DNA from: Pycnopodia helianthoides
Lineage: Eukaryota; Echinodermata; Asteroidea; Forcipulatida; Asteriidae
Assembly: GCA_032158295.1 (NCBI GenBank)
Contig: CM063252.1
Coordinates: 9,226,744-9,290,743 of the forward strand
Direction of reading: 5' to 3'
Length of the DNA stretch: 64,000 nucleotides
Both the position numbers and the translations under genes were made by a program. Under the pieces are notes generated by a model that had not been told where the DNA came from, ran no database searches, and saw only the letters and a list, made by a program, of their open reading frames with translations. Below are positions 20,501-30,500 of the stretch, piece after piece; positions within the stretch are counted from its first letter, which is position 1; each line of letters opens with the position of its first letter.

Positions 20501-23115
20501 GCGGCTTACCATTCTTACAGCACCGAGTACAAATAGCCTTCCTCCTTGCTAGCACCTATATTTTCTTAACTTAATTTCGTTGCCGACATTATCTTTTTGA
20601 TTACACAACTTCTTGAGTTGAAGGTGGTTGTGAATAAATTTTAATTGAGGTCAAATGTCACCATCAGTCTCTATCCAATTAGTCGGTTCAATTAAAAGAA
20701 AGGTATACGGTAGGCCTATTTGTGTATTATGATGCGCTGCCATTTACTGTTTAAATTGTCTTCGGACGCCAAATACAGTACAGCAGCTAGCGTGCTGTAC
20801 GCTGGGAAAACGTTTATCTCCGTTGCAATGTTGATTTCAAATTTTTTTTCAAAGCTATTAACCTCTCAAGACGTTGAAGAGATAGTTTTGCAATTTATTT
20901 CAATTTATTTGATAATTTGGCAATTTTTTTGAAAATATCTATGCTTTTACACCACGAAAACGTTTTTGTGTGTGTAGAATTCCCTATATATAAAAAGTGT
21001 TTTATAACTGGAGATTCGGAGTCCATGGGTCATACTGCCTAAAGGGTCATAGGCCATGTCAATTGGACCTGTCTGTGGATAGAACTTAAAGGGTTTCAAC
21101 TGTTTTTGCTATAATATGAACGAGTAATTAAGGAAAGGGTGTTTTCGGTCTATTGGTTGCATACCTCATAAGGCCATCGGAGGTTGTGAGCCCCTAAAAT
21201 GTTTCAAAATAGTTCAATTTAAAATTGTGGATAACTTGGTTTCGTTGCAACCCAACTTCTGAAGTTAAAGGTAGTTATGAGTAAATTACAATTGAGGTCA
21301 GATGCCATCATCCATTCGCGTCCAATCTGTGTGATTTTTGTAGGGAATTGTGCATGTACTCTGACAGAGCTTTCAATCAGTTGTAATCGGTGGTCAACTT
21401 CCTCCGAAACAAATTCTCGTCCATCAGCCTTAATAAAGGCAGGATAGACATTTGGTAATTGTCAAAGACCAGTATCCTCACTTGGTGTATCCCAACATAT
21501 GCATAAAATAACAAAGACACTCTTGTTGCTTAGAATGGTGTGCTTTCAGATGACTGAGAAAGGCTTCATGCCTTCAATTTTGTGATGAAAAATGTCCCCT
21601 TTCTATAAAGGTACATTAACTTCAAAGGGGGTCGATTCTAACAATGTTTTTAAATTATCAACAGCTCTCCGGTGCTCATTAACAAGTAATGTCTTATGGT
21701 TATCAACTAGTGGAGTAATTACCAAAGATCCACCCGGCAATTAAGTCCATTTAGTTCATTTTTAACTCTCTTTTTTTTTTGATTTTTCACTTTTTGGGTA
21801 ATATATAGCAACTTTTCTTGAAATTGTTTTCAAAATCTTAGAATCAAGCTGTTTTTTCTTCATAAAATAGTGCTGGAGGCACAAAGTAAGAATCGGGTGC
21901 ACTTTTAAAAGTATTTGTAAAAGTCTTTTGATTTTTACCTTTTTTTTTTAGCAAACTTTCTTCCACATTTTTTACTCAAACAGTTATTGCATCATAATAT
22001 AAAAGAAAAACGCCTTTTCATTTACAATGTATACTTTATTATAGGGAAAGCTGACAAAAAAAGAGAGTTAACTTGTGGTTCGAGTGGTAATGATTTAAGT
22101 AAGGGGATATATTTTGTTATCATTTGTTGCTCAAACCCAGCCGAACAGAGGAGGGGATAGAATTAGGATATAGGATATCCCTTGTTCCTCGAACTTAGCC
22201 AAAAAGTGGAAGGGATATATCTTGTTATACTTTGCTACAAGCGAACAAGAGGAGGGGATAGATTTTTTTTAATCTCTTGAACCTCAATTGCAAACAAATA
22301 ACTGGAGTTTATAAAAAAGTTTACTGTTAGCCTACAAAAATTAAAATCTGAGCATGTTTTCAAATTTTGGAGGAGAAGATGGTAAAAACTTGTTGCTTAA
22401 AAGTCCTGTTTCGATAGCAATTTTTGGATTAATATGAACATTTAAAGCTGTAATTTGAAAAATAACTAAAAATGAAAAAATGCCAGTTAAAGGAACATTA
22501 CAGAAATGGTTTTTGCTAACAAAACAGTTGCTGGCTGTGTAAGCACTTTATGTAATCCACCATATAGGCCTACATAAACTGACAAACCTGTAGAAGTTTG
22601 AGATCGATCGGCCATCTGGGTCACGAGAAAATAGTGAAAAACCGATTACACATTTGCATGAAATCATATAGATTCAACAAATGAATAAAACGCTCACTGA
22701 GCGATAAACTCCAATCGGAAAATTAGTTTATTCATTTCTCATCAAATGTGGCATCTCAGACAGAAATATTTCAAGGGATGTTTTCAACTATCATCATCAT
22801 TAGACCGTGTAAGTTTTATATAAATCTGTGATCAAAAAGTATATTTTACAAGTTTTTTTCTTACCAATTCTGTAATGTTCCTTTAAAAATGAACCTGTTA
22901 CAATTATTATTATTACCTATCACTCCCGCAGCGATGCCAGTTAGTGCTATGATCCAACCAGTGAGTGCCGTGGATGTTCCAAACTGCTCCTTCAAAGTTG
23001 GCAACATTATCCCAAGACCTTTGACGAAAACCGTCCAGACTAAAAAGTACGTCCACGTTGTCAAGACTGTAATCCACCCGTAAAGACCCCCATCTTGGTC
23101 CGGTAACACTGTCAT
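14403..23115 (-). CDS. SLC16-like monocarboxylate transporter, copy A (frame-broken)
   Basis: Four exons (22917-23115, 19110-19248, 16821-17626, 14403-14518) with canonical GT/AG sites match copy B exon for exon in order and splice phase (1-1-1). The family is the SLC16/MCT branch of the major facilitator superfamily, 12-TM plasma-membrane proteins that carry monocarboxylates and related solutes; the substrate here cannot be told. Visible family marks are DGGLYGW before TM1, GRRFGTG between TM2 and TM3, and a polar central loop. Exon 2 is 2 nt shorter and exon 3 is 7 nt shorter than in copy B, so the frame breaks at the end of exon 2. As assembled, the spliced message would hit a stop (ORF end at 17392) in exon 3. 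The two losses sum to 9, but the shifted segment between them contains that stop. Either a recent pseudogene or an indel-damaged assembly. Confidence 0.8.
14990..15358 (+). repeat. TTAA-flanked MITE, family T3
   Basis: TTAA ends with TIR AAGGCACAGTACACGTTTGG and its complement. The centre holds the hairpin CTGAGAAGCGTCAGAAACGC. It lies in intron 3 of transporter A. Confidence 0.9.
15655..16050 (+). repeat. TTAA-flanked MITE, family T1
   Basis: Full-length copy with both TIRs and the GCTCACTGAGC centre. Its right-hand TTAA (16047-16050) is also the left-hand TTAA of the next element. Confidence 0.9.
16047..16388 (+). repeat. TTAA-flanked MITE, family T2
   Basis: TIRs AAGGTATTGTACACTTTTGG and CCAATAGTGTACAGGGCCTT, with a perfect central palindrome ATTATCGCGCGCGATAAT. 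A second, inverted copy is at 58253-58597. It abuts the T1 element and shares its TTAA. Confidence 0.9.
16408..16783. repeat. TIR element X (CACTCTAAAAACTCC ends)
   Basis: The right end, read inward, is CACTCTAAAAACTCCCGGGTC; the left end is a diverged version (ACTATAAAAACTCCTGTGTC). The interior has several TGACCC / GGGTCA half-sites such as CCCATTTCTGGGTCAGG. A foldback at 16560-16727 is inserted in it. The element ends 37 bp from the exon 3 donor of transporter A; a related element lies at the same place in copy B (45939-46668). Confidence 0.7.
16560..16727. repeat. Foldback element nested in element X
   Basis: GGTCGATTTCACAAAACTC ... ACTAGTCCTA..GGCAATGCTAAGA is mirrored by TCTTAGCATTGCC ... 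GAGTTTTGTGAAATCGACC. The arms are about 55 bp. The TTTCACAAAAC end type is shared with the element at 53763. Confidence 0.85.
16821..17626 (-). CDS. Transporter A, exon 3 (TM4-TM11), frameshifted
   Basis: Acceptor CACAG before 17626, donor GTAAGTA after 16821. The first part reads SGLGVTQVLSQAAVAHHF and on through QLFLDTYGWRGN; the second part is in another frame and reads FDMWIIFFVSMAQSKGFS, AGVGNVFSKLIQG and WLNSYWLMMM. The frame changes near 17265, where copy B has seven more nucleotides. At 806 nt against 813 in copy B, the break is real in this assembly. The central loop contains RCSTLWKYV, which is conserved between the copies. Confidence 0.85.
17627..19109. other. Intron 2 of transporter A
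   Basis: Non-coding. Contains a T1 MITE (18546-18940), an imperfect inverted region near 18280-18440 (CCAAACGTCGGCTTAGG against CCAAGCCGAGGTTTGG), and an AAAT microsatellite near 19008-19030. Confidence 0.6.
18546..18940 (-). repeat. TTAA-flanked MITE, family T1
   Basis: TTAAAGGGACATTACAGAATTGG at the left, CCAATTCTGTAATGTTCCTTTAA at the right. One of seven copies. Confidence 0.9.
19110..19248 (-). CDS. Transporter A, exon 2 (TM2-TM3), 2 nt short
   Basis: Acceptor CTTCAG before 19248; donor GTGAGT after 19110. Encodes PFAGLIGRRFGTGVSIMMSG and a hydrophobic helix ending SSILQLT. The RR of GRRFGTG matches the MFS loop 2-3 motif region. The exon is 139 nt against 141 in copy B; the loss is near the 3' end (about 19115-19122), and the exon therefore ends in phase 2 and not phase 1. 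Confidence 0.85.
19619..20022 (+). repeat. G-rich tandem duplication, period ~180-195 bp
   Basis: TTTTCATTATAGGACAATTA-type starts at 19621, 19815 and 19996, each followed by GTCTGTTTGGGGTGTGTGGGG and long G-rich stretches (GGGGTGGGGGATGG, G-runs up to 10). There are two complete units and a partial third. Located in intron 1 of transporter A. Multiple G3+ runs give it G-quadruplex potential on the + strand. Confidence 0.85.
20023..22486. other. Rest of intron 1 of transporter A
   Basis: No exon. A segment with AACTTCTTGAGTTGAAGGTGG and ATTGAGGTCAAATG at about 20575-20690 is repeated in diverged form at 21236-21340. A decayed family T4 MITE lies at 21430-21744. Around 22100-22270 there are diverged repeats of GAGGAGGGGATAG(A). 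Confidence 0.5.
21430..21744 (+). repeat. Decayed TTAA MITE, family T4
   Basis: Contains TTTGGTAATTGTCAAAGACC, CTCACTTGGTGTATCCCAAC, AACAGCTCTCC and an end ATTACCAAAGATCCACCCGG with TTAA at 21741. Same family as 28681 and 7555. Confidence 0.7.
22487..22886 (+). repeat. TTAA-flanked MITE, family T1, beside exon 1 donor
   Basis: Full-length T1 copy, whose right TTAA ends only 30 bp from the splice donor of transporter A exon 1 (22915-22916). No exon sequence is disrupted. Confidence 0.9.
22917..23115 (-). CDS. Transporter A, exon 1 (start and TM1)
   Basis: I choose the ATG at 23115 because it aligns with the ATG of copy B; an upstream in-frame extension has no ATG. Encodes MTVLPDQDGGLYGWITVLT, then a long hydrophobic helix (TM1) and GTSTALTGWIIALTG (start of TM2). 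DGGxxGW before TM1 is the MCT-family signature region. Ends in phase 1 at donor GTAATA. Confidence 0.9.
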
Positions 23116-23306
23116 GGTTTCACCCCCCTTTTTCGGGTGTCGTCCTGCTCCCTCCACTTGTTATTTGCGTTAATTGTACCGAAGAATTGTTACAGCGCTG
23201 CAAAATATTATGCAACTGAAGCTGTTAGAGCGTGAGAAACGGCATGACGGCTATTTTCGGTGAGCACATGTTTGTGTAGTACTTACAGCAACCCGCTGTG
23301 TTCATG

Positions 23307-23788
23307 GTAGTCTTGGTGCAAGATTTTCCCTGTGTTGTATTTCCACAAATTTCCGCCAATAGAGGGCGCTATCACTCCACCAACCGCTATCACCCACGAA
23401 CCTGTGATAGCGGTTCGTGGGTGATATAGACCTTTCTATTGCAACGTCACAGCCCGAGTTTTTGCCAACCGAGGTCGGAAAACTATGGAAAGCCATAAAT
23501 GCAAAACAAAAACAGATCGCCACAGTTTTTAACCATGTTACACAAATATTCAAAAATATGAGAGGTACTTTACTTAGTTGAAAGTTTGCAGAAAATGTTA
23601 AAATTTTGTTGAAACATCTATCAACACGATTGAGTGTTTTGCTAACATTCGGCCTTCCATGCCAACCAGCGCGGTTTGTTTATCAACAATGGAAAGGTCC
23701 ATAGCGGTTGGTGGAGTGATAGCGCCCTCTATCAGTGGAAATTTGTGGAAATACAAAACAGGGACGTCTTGCACCAAGACTATGTGCA
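23307..23788. repeat. Composite inverted-repeat element with nested insertion
   Basis: Outer arms of about 80 bp: AGTCTTGGTGCAAG ... AGAGGGCGCTATCACTCC at the left is mirrored at the right by GGAGTGATAGCGCCCTCT ... CTTGCACCAAGACT. Inside, after a short palindrome GTGATAGCGGTTCGTGGGTG, sits a family H element (23434-23700) with AGACCTTTCTATTG and a mirrored AATGGAAAGGTCC end. It is upstream of transporter A. Confidence 0.8.
23434..23700. repeat. Family H TIR element, second copy
   Basis: AGACCTTTCTATTGC(A) with AT before it, and CAATGGAAAGGTCC with AT after it. Interior shares GCGTCAC/ACGTCAC, TTTGCCAACC and GGCCTTCCAT with the 8028 copy. Confidence 0.7.
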
Positions 23789-24036
23789 TGGGCGCGCGGT
23801 GAAGCATGTGAAATGAGGGAGTTTTTGTGGCGAATTGTTGGATTGGTGAGGGGGGCGGGAGTGTCCGGGAAATGGGGTTTGGGTAGTAACTCAGAAAACA
23901 ATAGGCGCTAATTTCGTGCGTGAAATGAAGGTTAAGGGATTTCTAAGGAATTTTTGAAGGGGGTTTTGAAGTTTTGGCTTATATCCCTTTTAGGATGCAT
24001 GATTGTGGGAATCAGCCCTAACACATTGCGATTCTA

Positions 24037-24423
24037 GACATTACAGAATTGGTAAGAAAAACACTTGTAAAATATACTTTTTGATCACAGATTTACATAA
24101 AACTTACACGGTCTAATGATGATGATAGTAGAAAACATCCCTTGAAAAATTTCTGTCTGAAATGCCATATTGATGAGAAATGAATAAACAAATTTTCCGA
24201 TTGGAGTTTATCGCTCAGTGAGCGTTTTATTCATTTGTTGAATCTATATGATTTCAGGCAAATGTGTAATCGGTTTTTCACTATTTTCTCGTGACCCAGA
24301 TGGCCGATCGATCTCAAAACTTCTACAGGTTTGTCAGTTTATGTATATGGTGGATTACATAAAGTGCTTACACTGCTAGCAACTGTTTTGTTAGCAAAAA
24401 CCAATTCCGTAATGTTCCTTTAA
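24037..24423 (-). repeat. MITE, family T1, left end damaged
   Basis: Right end intact (TGTTCCTTTAA). The left end begins at ACATTACAGAATTGG, so the outer bases and left TTAA are lost. Confidence 0.9.
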
Positions 24424-24990
24424 AGCAGCTGCTTTGGTCACTAACATTGTAATGTATTGAGAGACCCAGCTGGTATAAAAAACATGTACGTCTGCAACAT
24501 TGGCAGAATTCATTGTGAATACCCAATATGATTAAATATGGGGGCAATTTCAAAGCAGCTGCTTCGTATATAAAAATGAAACTAATAAATTTGTATTCCA
24601 GATATTCGTTTTGTTTAGTTTCTTTTGTTCTCATTGTACTGTAATAAGAACCCAGCTGGTATTAAAACATGTATATCTACGACATCGGCACAATTCATTG
24701 TGGATTCTAAATGAATTTAACTATTGGCGCAAGTTCAAAGCAGCTGCTTCGTATACAAAAATTAAACTTGGTTATAACTTTGCATTTCAGGAAAAAAAAA
24801 CAGTTTGGTTACAATTAGTTTCTTTTGTTCTCATTGTAATGTATTGAGAAACCCAGCTGGTATACAAAACATGTTGATCTGAAACATCGGCATAATTCAT
24901 TACGGATACTAAATGAATTTAACTATTGGCGCAAGTTCAAAGCAGCTGCTTTGATTGTACAAAAATTAAGCTAGCACTAACTAATAGTTC
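24424..24990 (+). repeat. Three-unit tandem repeat, ~200-220 bp
   Basis: CAAAGCAGCTGCTT(C/T)G recurs with ACCCAGCTGGTAT, ACATGT(A/T)(C/G/T)(A/G)TCTG and GGCA(G/C/T)AATTCATT in the same order, three times. This is a satellite-like block in the intergenic region. Confidence 0.85.
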
Positions 24991-26835
24991 TGCACAACTT
25001 TCTGTTAAACATTAAAAGCGCAATCCATATACATTTTTCTAACTTTGTTGATGTGTCATCATATTTCCAATCTCATGCTTATAGACTCGGGGAAGAGTGA
25101 AATCATACATGTAGCCGTGTGCAAGCAAGTCATGAGATGAGTCCATGTGTGGCCACGAAAAACACTTCAATGGTTTTCAATGCACCATATCGAGAGTTTT
25201 TAAAAAGATATGCAAAGAAAAATAATAGAGCCGGAACAAACTCAAGATGTTCAAAAAGCAGCCGTGTCCACTGAGAATCTGTATTGAAAGACAAGCATTT
25301 AAAAACGTTCGAGGCGTCATGAACTGTTCTTAGTTTAATTAAAGGGAGGCAAACAAAATGGTTAGGGGCAAAGCCACAAGAAGAACAGGTGTGTGTGGGG
25401 GTGTTGGGGACAGGACGGAAAGGGACTGTGTGCCTTATGCACTGTTCTGCCCAAATAATCTTTAGCAAATTAGCGTTGTGTTTATGGGAGTGCGGGACTA
25501 TTTTTTGAAACTATAGCCATCGAAAGATAAATGGGCAGAGAAGCGTTGTAAAATGTTTGTCACATAGCTTTATTGTGGTCTCTGGTACTAAGCCGTCATG
25601 TGACTGTTTGGATGTTCTATTAGTGGGAGACAAGCGATGGTTAAAAATGTTCTTTTTAGTAAGTTCAAGCAACCCCCCCCCCTTTTTCCCCCTCTTTTCA
25701 CCCGACCTTTCCTTCCAGTCCAAACAGGAAGTTCAAATAAAAAAATCATGTTTTATGAACAACAATGTCAATCATTAATAATCTTTGTGCCGTCCTGTAG
25801 CTTATGACTCATTCAACATTTTATACAAAAAGTGACCCCAATTTGACCTTTCTTCCCGTCCAAACAGGAAGTTCAAATTTAAAGATTCACAAATTCTTCA
25901 CTAGGTGGGGTGAGGCTATGAACTGGGGTCCTGTAGCACATGGTTAAGTTAGAACGAAGGTAAAAGTTAGGGTCAAGTTCAGGGTCAGGTTTAACATTAG
26001 TATCAGAATGAAGATCAGGCATATAGGCTTTTAGGCAAATTCAAAGTTCAAAAAGGCCTGTCAAAGGTGAAGTGTCTTCAATCTCAAAGTCAGACTTACT
26101 CTAAAGGTCTTGAGCGTGTAATCAATAATACAAAACGGAACCCCTTTATGTTGTTTGTTCAAAAACACCTTATGTCTAGTTTGTTTTCCTTCTTTCTTTT
26201 CTTTTTTGTTGATAACCAATAGCGGTATAACTGTCACTAGCAGGTATCATCAAACAAGAAATAATCAGAAAGAAATAAGAAATGGAAATAAGAAAAAAGA
26301 AAAAAAAGAAAGAGTTACCTGTATGGAGCAGAGGAAAACGCACCCAAGGTGTTGTTATCGGTGGATTTGTGTTTACTATTTTTAAATCTTTTGATGCTCG
26401 ATATAGGGCATGTGAGTCCCCCCTCCCCGTCTATTGTGTCTTCATTGTGCCCAGGAATTCTTCTGGGGATTAGAGGGGAAGGGGGTACTTTTGTACAAGA
26501 GGAAATAGTGTGTTGAAGTATGGGAAATAAAGTTGAAATAAACCGAGCAAACCAGCTGACATTTTTTTGTAGAAGACAATTCCAACATGGTTGACAGACA
26601 TAACAGAATGAAATGTTGAGCGAGTGGACCCAATAATGACTGAATGCCAACCTAAACTGTTAAGAACTAGGGTTTTCCCAACTTCCTGACCTATATACGT
26701 CAATCAACTTACAATTAAAAACTTTCTGTCTCATACGTGCCAATCAATAAAACCCTAATTTGGGAATTATTTGGTGAAGTGCCAGCTGTTTTCTATTAAA
26801 ACGCATTAAATATGTAAAAGATATAAAAATCATGT
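24991..26835. other. No gene seen
   Basis: Intergenic. GTCCAAACAGGAAGTTCAAAT occurs twice (about 25718 and 25859), a small local duplication. Poly-C run near 25673. No splice-bounded exon recognised. Confidence 0.4.
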
Positions 26836-27180
26836 TTAAAGGCAAAGTATACTTTTGTGTTTTTTCACCGTTTGCTGGTTTTAATCCTACAATGAAACTA
26901 ACCTGTGAAAATTTCATTTCAAAAGGTGGTATTGTTCTTGAGATTTCGACGAAAATCTGTATGCGGTTATGTCCACGCAGGAAGAATAACCTGTAATCGG
27001 AATACACAATCTGAGAAACGTTTCAATGTTTTTGAAACCCTCTCTCTCTAAAACCCTATTCCTTTGAAGGGATTTGTTTCTCAAAATGTTATATCAACAG
27101 CCTGCAGTGCTTCTTACCAGGTGAGTTTTTATGGTCTTATATTTTTGGAGTAATTGCAAAAAGGTATACCCTCCCTTTAA
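26836..27180 (-). repeat. TTAA-flanked MITE, T3-related subfamily
   Basis: TTAAAGGCAAAGTATACTTTTG at the left and AAAGGTATACCCTCCCTTTAA at the right; central GAGAAACG motif. Closest in form to the copy at 37273-37648. Confidence 0.75.
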
Positions 27181-27470
27181 AAAGGCACTGACAGACAAAT
27201 GAAACAACTACGTCACTCAGAAAGCAAAACACACATTTTACCGGATCTATCGGAGGGCTGTTTACTCACTACAGACCATCTACATTCAATTTCACATTCT
27301 GCTGTGTGAACATTGAACATTGAACATTGAATAACAGATGTCATGATACCGCATTGTTTTGTGTTTTGTTTTTTTGTTTTTTTTGTTTTTTGGGGGGGCA
27401 AATATGTACACGTGATGTTTGATGAGCCACCACTTGTTAATCCTGGTATAATGAGTAGAGGATTTTTTTC

Positions 27471-27478
27471 TATAAAAT
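27471..27478 (+). promoter_or_regulatory. TATA box of the SRCR gene
   Basis: TATAAAAT lies 34 bp upstream of the signal-peptide ATG. Transcription would be expected about 30 bp downstream, giving a very short 5' leader. The ATG at 27512 has a favourable context (A at -3, G at +4). Confidence 0.6.
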
Positions 27479-27511
27479 GGGGACATTTTGTGAAATTTTC
27501 AAACGGTCATC

Positions 27512-27560
27512 ATGGAGAACTTTGGCATGATGGTAACGCTTGTGCTAAGCGTGGCGTTAG
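27512..27560 (+). CDS. SRCR gene, exon 1: signal peptide
   Basis: Encodes [16 protein letters not shown] plus one base, ending at GTAAGT. Joining to the first SRCR exon in phase 1 gives ...[12 protein letters not shown], a typical cleavage region after ALA. I chose this exon because phase, hydrophobic core, cleavage site and an upstream TATA box all agree. Confidence 0.8.
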
Positions 27561-30500
27561 GTAAGTATTGCAATTGGTTTTGTTCGAAAGTTATTACTAT
27601 GAAAGGAGAAATGTTTGGTGGAGCGTCCATTGGAAAGGTACACTTGCTTTAATGTTTTGCACTAAAATGGCCAGGACTCAAACTTATGGAGCTGCTTGAG
27701 CAGAAAAATTTGTTGAACAATTTTACACTGAGGCAAAACAATTGCGGGAAACCAGTCACAGACGGTACATGTGGAATGGTTGGCTGGTAACTTTATTCCT
27801 ATCAGCAAAATTGTTGTATTCTTTTTCTACTTTTCGTTCTGTAGGGTAGGGTCATACTTTGGTAATGACGTCGAGACCAAAGAAGTGTAATTTCTATCCG
27901 AAAGTTTTCTTGTTATAAAAACGGTAATGGTAGTAATTATCCTGATAGTTTTGTTCGTCTGAAATCAGAAATCAATCAAAACAATTGAATCTGAGAAACG
28001 ATTCATGCACGAGAGATATGCGGTTGGTACCCGCTGTCACCTTGCTGTCTTTGGGACACATGTGTAAAGAGATCTTGGTAGTTTGAATTAAAAGTCCCGA
28101 TAAAAACACGTTAGTCCATAGGCATGTGAGACTGGTCATCGATTAGCTGATGATTGCAAGACAAGCATTTCAGTATCAAAAAAATAGTTGTATAATTTAT
28201 CTGAAGAGCATCTCAAGTTCTATAGACTTCATCATAACCCAATGTCGTAAAACCGAAAACAAATACAGACACGAAGAAAAAGAAATGTGTCCCCACCCCT
28301 CAAGATAATTGATTGATGCGTCATTTCTAGAGCTTCTGAAAATGGTTGTTCGGCACCTGATAATGAATAAATTATTACCCAGAGACAATATTTGTATTCA
28401 TTCAGTCATAATAGAACCAATATTGATCAATCGAAAAAAAACGTCGAAGACACTTAAAGAGGAATCTGCGGCACGTTCACATGCAGAGTCGATCCAGAAC
28501 ACGGGTGTCTCTTCAAACGCCCTCTTGAATAAATATGAAATGCCATAAAAACTATTATTTTATTTTCAATACAAAGTTTTCTCAATTCTGCTAGTTAATG
28601 GTTATGAAGGTAGTCCATCTTCCCTCTCTATACAGAAAAATACGAATATTTTCGGCGTATTACCTAATTGCAGTATAGTGTTAAAGACACTAGACACTAT
28701 TGGTAATTGTCAAAGACCAGTCTTCTCACTTAGTGTATCTCAACATATGGATGAAATATCAAACCGGTAAAAACTTGAGCTCAATTGGTCTTCGAAGTTG
28801 CGAGATAACTATGAAAGAAAAAACACCCTTGTCACACGAAGTTGTGTGCTTTCAGATGGTTGATTTCGAGACCTCAAATTCTAATTCTGAGGTCTCGAAA
28901 TCAAATTCGTGGAAAATTACTTCTTTCTCGAAAACTATGTCACTTCAGAGGGAGCCGTTTTCACAGTGTTTTATACTGTCAACCTCTCCCCATTACTCGT
29001 TACCAATTAAGGTTTTATGTTTGACAACAAGATGGCCAACAAGTTGACCAACAAAATGACAACAAGATGGCCAACAAGATGCTTAACAAGAAGACTAGCA
29101 AGATGACCGACAAGATGACCAATAAAAGGACCAATAAGATGACAAACAAGATAACCAACAACATGACCAAGCAGATGACCAACAAAATGACTAACCAGAT
29201 GACCAGCACGGTGACCAACAAGATGACCGGTAAGATGAACAGCAAAATGACTAACCAGATGACCAACAGGATGACCGGCAAGATGACAACAAGATGGCCA
29301 ACAAGAAGACCAGCAAAATGACCGACAAGATGACCAATAAAAGGACCAACAAGATGACAAACAACATAACCAACAACATGACCAAGCAGATGACCAACAA
29401 AATTACTAACCAGATGACCAGCACAGTGACCAGCAAGATGACCGGTAAGATGACCAACAAAATGACTAACCAGATGACCAGCAAGGTGACCGGTAGGACG
29501 ACCAACTAAATGACTAACCAGATGACCAGCAAGATGACCGGCAAGATGACAACAAGATGGCCAACAAGAAGACTAGCAAGATGACCGACAAGATGACCAA
29601 TAAAAGGACCAATAAGATGACAAACAACATAACCAATAACATGACCAAGCAGATGACCAACAAAACTACTAACAAGATGACCAACAAGAAGACCAGCAAA
29701 ATGACCAACAAGATGACCAATAAAAGGACCAAAAAGATGACAAACAACATAACCAACAACATGACCAAGCAGATGACCAACAAAATTACTAACAAGATGA
29801 CCGGTAAGATGACAAACAAAATGACTAACCAGATGACCAGCAAGATGACCGGCAAGATGTCCAACACGATGACCAGCACGTTGACCAACAAGATGACCGG
29901 TAAGATGACCAACTAAATGACTAACCAGATGACCAGCAAGATGACCGGCAAGATGACAACAAGATGGCCAACAAGAAGACTAGCAAGATGACCGACAAGA
30001 TGACCAATAAAAGGACCAATAAGATGACAAACAACATAACCAACAACATGACCAAGCAGATGACCAACAAAAGTACTAACAAGATGACCAACAAGATGAC
30101 CGGTAAGATGACCAACTAAATTACTAACCAGATGACCAGCAATGTGACCGGTAAGACTACCAACAAAATGACTGACCAGATGACCAGCAAGATGACCGGC
30201 AATATTTTCCAACAAGATGACCACCAAGATGATCAACAAGATGACCAACACAATGAATAGCAAGATGACCAGCAAAATGACCAACAAGATGACTAACATA
30301 TAGACAAGCAAGATGATCAACAAGATGACAAACAAGTTAAACCAAGCAGATGATCTTCAAAACGACTAACCAGATGACCAGCAAAATGACCAACAAGATG
30401 ACAAACAAGATGACGAACAAGATTACTAACAAGTTGACCAACAGAATGACCAACAAGATTACCAACAAGATGACCGGCAAGATGACCAACAAGATGACCA

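Noticed and set aside
24424..24990. CRISPR-like regular repeats
   Set aside because: Units are contiguous tandem copies about 200 bp long without spacer logic, in an animal genome.
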